NCBI RefSeq assembly: GCF_000955955.1
Contig: NZ_JYJG01000520.1
Location: forward strand, 1 to 7,507
DNA length: 7,507 bases
Source of the DNA: Lentzea aerocolonigenes
Lineage (GTDB): Bacteria > Actinomycetota > Actinomycetes > Mycobacteriales > Pseudonocardiaceae
Direction of reading: 5' to 3'
The notes under the pieces are model-generated. The model saw only the letters and a program-made list of their open reading frames with translations, ran no database searches and was not told the origin of the DNA. Position 1 is the first letter of the stretch; every line of letters begins with the position of its first letter. The position numbers and the translations under genes are program-made. Of this stretch, positions 5,749 to 7,507 are shown one piece after another.

Positions 5749-7347
5749 ATGTCCGCAGGAGAGAGCTACGTCCGAAGCCAGGTGGGCGACGCCTGGGACG
5801 CGATCGTGATCGGGTCGGGGATCGGAGGTCTCGCCGCGGCCGGTTTCCTGGCTCGCGACGGTCGCCGGGTACTGGTTCTCGAGCGGCACACCACGGCGGG
5901 CGGCTGCACCCAGGTGTTCCGGCGGGCCGGGTACGAGTGGGACGCGGGTCTGCACTACATGGGCGAGGTTCACCGGCCCGACAGCAGGCTGCGCCAGATC
6001 TTCGACCACATCACGGGCGGCGCCCTCGAGTGGGCGCCGATGCCGGAGATTTACAACCGGTTCTTCATCGGCGACCGCGAGTACGCGATCCCTGCCGGAG
6101 TCTCCAAGTTCGCCGAAAGCCTCAAGGGGTACTTCCCCGAGGAGAGCCGGGCCGTCGACGCCTACCTGGACCTCGTGTTCGAGACCGCGCGGGCGGCCAA
6201 GACCTTCTTCGCCAACCGCGCGCTTCCGCCGGCACTGGCCGAGACCACCTACGCCCAGATGTGCGAACCGTTCCTCGTCCAAGCTGATCGGACCGTCACC
6301 GACGTGCTGTCCGAGCTGACCGAGGACCAGGAGCTCATCGCGGTCCTCTGCGGGCACTTCGGCGACTACTCACTGGAACCGTGGCGAGCGTCGTTCGGCA
6401 TGCACGCCATGCTCATCCAGCATTACCTCGACGGGGCCAACTTTCCCGTCGGCGGCTCCGGCCGAATCGCGGAGACGGTCGCCGAGGTCGTCAGGGCCGC
6501 CGGTGGAGCAGTGCTCATCGGCGCCGAAGTGGCGTCCATCATCATCGGCGCGGACGGTGCGGCCCAGGGCGTCACGATGGCCGACGGCCGGCGGTTCACC
6601 GCCCCCGTGGTGATCAGCGACGCCGGTATCGCCGCCACGGTCAACCGGCTGCTGCCGGCGGAAGTCGCACAGCGAAGCGGGCTCGCCGACCGGTGCCGGA
6701 CGATGGAATCCTCGCTCGGCTGGGTGGTGCTCAACATCGGCATCAAGGAGTCCACATCGGACCTCGGACTCGACGGGACGAACATCTGGGCCCACGGTGG
6801 CGCGGATTTGAAGGCTCGCGTGGCCGCACATCAGGCCGACCCGCACGGCGAACCCATGCCGGTGTACTTCCTGTCGTTCCCGTCAGCCAAGGACCCCAGC
6901 TGGGAGCAGCGCTACCCCGGCCGCACCACGATCGACATCTGCGGTCTGACCACCTGGTCGCTCTTCGAACCGTTCGCCGGAACACGGTGGATGGGCCGCG
7001 GTGAGGAGTACGACAAGCTCAAGGACCGACTGATCGAGGAAATGCTCGGCCAGGTGCTGCGGTTCTGCCCGCAGCTCGCAGGGAAGATCGACCACGTCGA
7101 GCTGGCCACTCCCATGAGTTTCAACCACTTCCTGGGTCGCACCACAGGTGACTTCATGGGCATGGCGCACACCCCTGAGCGGTTCCGGCAGCGGTGGATC
7201 AGCGCCCACACGCCGGTGCCCGGGCTGTACTTCAGCGGCCAGGACGTCGTTTCCGCCGGAGTCAGTGGCGCCATGGTGGGCGGGGCGACGGCCGCCGCCG
7301 CGGTGCTCGGGCGCAACGTCCTGGAGGAACTGGCGACCAGCCGATGA
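5749..7347 (+). CDS. FAD-dependent oxidoreductase, retinol saturase / carotenoid isomerase (phytoene desaturase-like) family
   Basis: The product has 532 residues, with GAGGAG (5735-5740) eight bases before the ATG. An N-terminal dinucleotide-binding fold is plain: IVIGSGIGGLAAAGFLARDG (19-38) with GxGxxG at 22-27, the ribose-binding Glu at 45 (VLVLERH), and GG at 51-52. YEWDAGLHYMG (62-72) and the C-terminal GLYFSGQDVVSAGVSGAMVGG (about 492-513) match the retinol saturase / CrtISO branch of the phytoene-desaturase superfamily. It has no signal peptide and is probably cytosolic or membrane-associated through its substrate. Family members saturate, desaturate or isomerise conjugated double bonds of polyenes; many bacterial members have no assigned substrate. 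No phytoene synthase or other carotenoid gene is in view, so a carotenoid role is not supported by context. It is co-transcribed with the hydrolase 29 bases downstream, and its promoter region holds the HxlR-type operator. The family call is firm; the reaction is unknown. Confidence 0.87.
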   Translation: MSAGESYVRSQVGDAWDAIVIGSGIGGLAAAGFLARDGRRVLVLERHTTAGGCTQVFRRAGYEWDAGLHYMGEVHRPDSRLRQIFDHITGGALEWAPMPEIYNRFFIGDREYAIPAGVSKFAESLKGYFPEESRAVDAYLDLVFETARAAKTFFANRALPPALAETTYAQMCEPFLVQADRTVTDVLSELTEDQELIAVLCGHFGDYSLEPWRASFGMHAMLIQHYLDGANFPVGGSGRIAETVAEVVRAAGGAVLIGAEVASIIIGADGAAQGVTMADGRRFTAPVVISDAGIAATVNRLLPAEVAQRSGLADRCRTMESSLGWVVLNIGIKESTSDLGLDGTNIWAHGGADLKARVAAHQADPHGEPMPVYFLSFPSAKDPSWEQRYPGRTTIDICGLTTWSLFEPFAGTRWMGRGEEYDKLKDRLIEEMLGQVLRFCPQLAGKIDHVELATPMSFNHFLGRTTGDFMGMAHTPERFRQRWISAHTPVPGLYFSGQDVVSAGVSGAMVGGATAAAAVLGRNVLEELATSR

Positions 7348-7376
7348 CGTCCCGGCAGAACCTACGAGGAGAAGCA

Positions 7377-7507
7377 GTGATCACCCACCGGACCCTGTCC
7401 GTCAACGGACTGTCCATGCACATCGCCGAGCAGGGCGAAGGACCGCTCGTCCTGCTCCTGCACGGGTGGCCGGAGACGTGGCACTCGTGGCGCCACCAGT
7501 TCCAGTC
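7377..7507 (+). CDS. Alpha/beta hydrolase, epoxide hydrolase-like, 3' end outside window
   Basis: It starts with GTG at 7377, five bases after a strong GAGGAG (7366-7371), and is cut by the window end after 43 codons. The visible N-terminus reads VITHRTLSVNGLSMHIAEQG, then a hydrophobic strand (LVLLLHGWPE, residues 24-33) and TWHSWRHQ. The HGWPE oxyanion-hole motif followed by W-x2-W is typical of soluble epoxide hydrolases and their close relatives, such as haloalkane dehalogenases and fluoroacetate dehalogenases. The nucleophile elbow, cap and His lie beyond the window, so the exact activity cannot be told. The 29-base gap to the oxidoreductase gene shows an operon. The pair would suit stepwise processing or detoxification of a lipophilic compound, which is inference. 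Confidence 0.83.
   Translation, partial: MITHRTLSVNGLSMHIAEQGEGPLVLLLHGWPETWHSWRHQFQ

Noticed and set aside
5701..6357. 218-residue open frame on the - strand opposite the oxidoreductase
   Set aside because: Antisense shadow that also runs through the operator region; no domain seen.

Overview
This window is high-GC DNA with actinomycete-style codon use: strongly G/C third positions, GTG starts, purine-rich ribosome binding sites and Ala-rich signal peptides. The gene set fits a soil or plant-associated actinomycete. A Pseudonocardiaceae-like host (Lentzea or Saccharothrix type) is plausible, but the sequence alone does not prove it.

The left part (1-5053) looks like a secreted plant-polysaccharide locus, all on the + strand. 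It opens with the 3' end of a gene whose product ends in a ricin-type beta-trefoil lectin domain (1-534), followed by a clean hairpin terminator. Next is about 530 bp of non-coding DNA rich in dyad symmetries, including a LacI-type operator-like palindrome. Two tandem secreted SGNH/GDSL esterases with a carbohydrate-esterase-family-2-like layout follow, 11 bp apart (1069-2049 and 2061-3062), and then a strong GC hairpin. The last gene is a secreted GH53 endo-beta-1,4-galactanase (3149-5053) with an N-terminal discoidin (F5/8 type C) domain and a C-terminal Ig-like Big_4-type segment. The likely joint role is extracellular removal of ester groups and cleavage of galactan-type side chains of pectin or hemicellulose.

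The right part (5166-7507) is a separate unit. An HxlR-family winged-helix regulator on the - strand is divergent from a two-gene operon on the + strand: an FAD-dependent retinol saturase / carotenoid isomerase-like oxidoreductase and an alpha/beta hydrolase of epoxide-hydrolase type, cut off by the window end. The divergent spacer carries a perfect inverted repeat, CTGACTTCA-N6-TGAAGTCAG, over the candidate promoters. A further CTGACTT half-site lies 33 bp away, beside the regulator's ribosome binding site. This looks like an autoregulated, ligand-responsive cassette acting on a lipophilic polyene, terpenoid or similar small molecule. The substrate cannot be read from the sequence.

No RNA genes, insertion sequences, CRISPR arrays or phage features were seen. 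Nothing here is clearly a wholly new system. The best leads are the HxlR operator architecture with its uncharacterised reductase/hydrolase operon, the diverged active sites of the tandem esterases, the enlarged loop in the galactanase, and the dyad-rich leader before the esterases.
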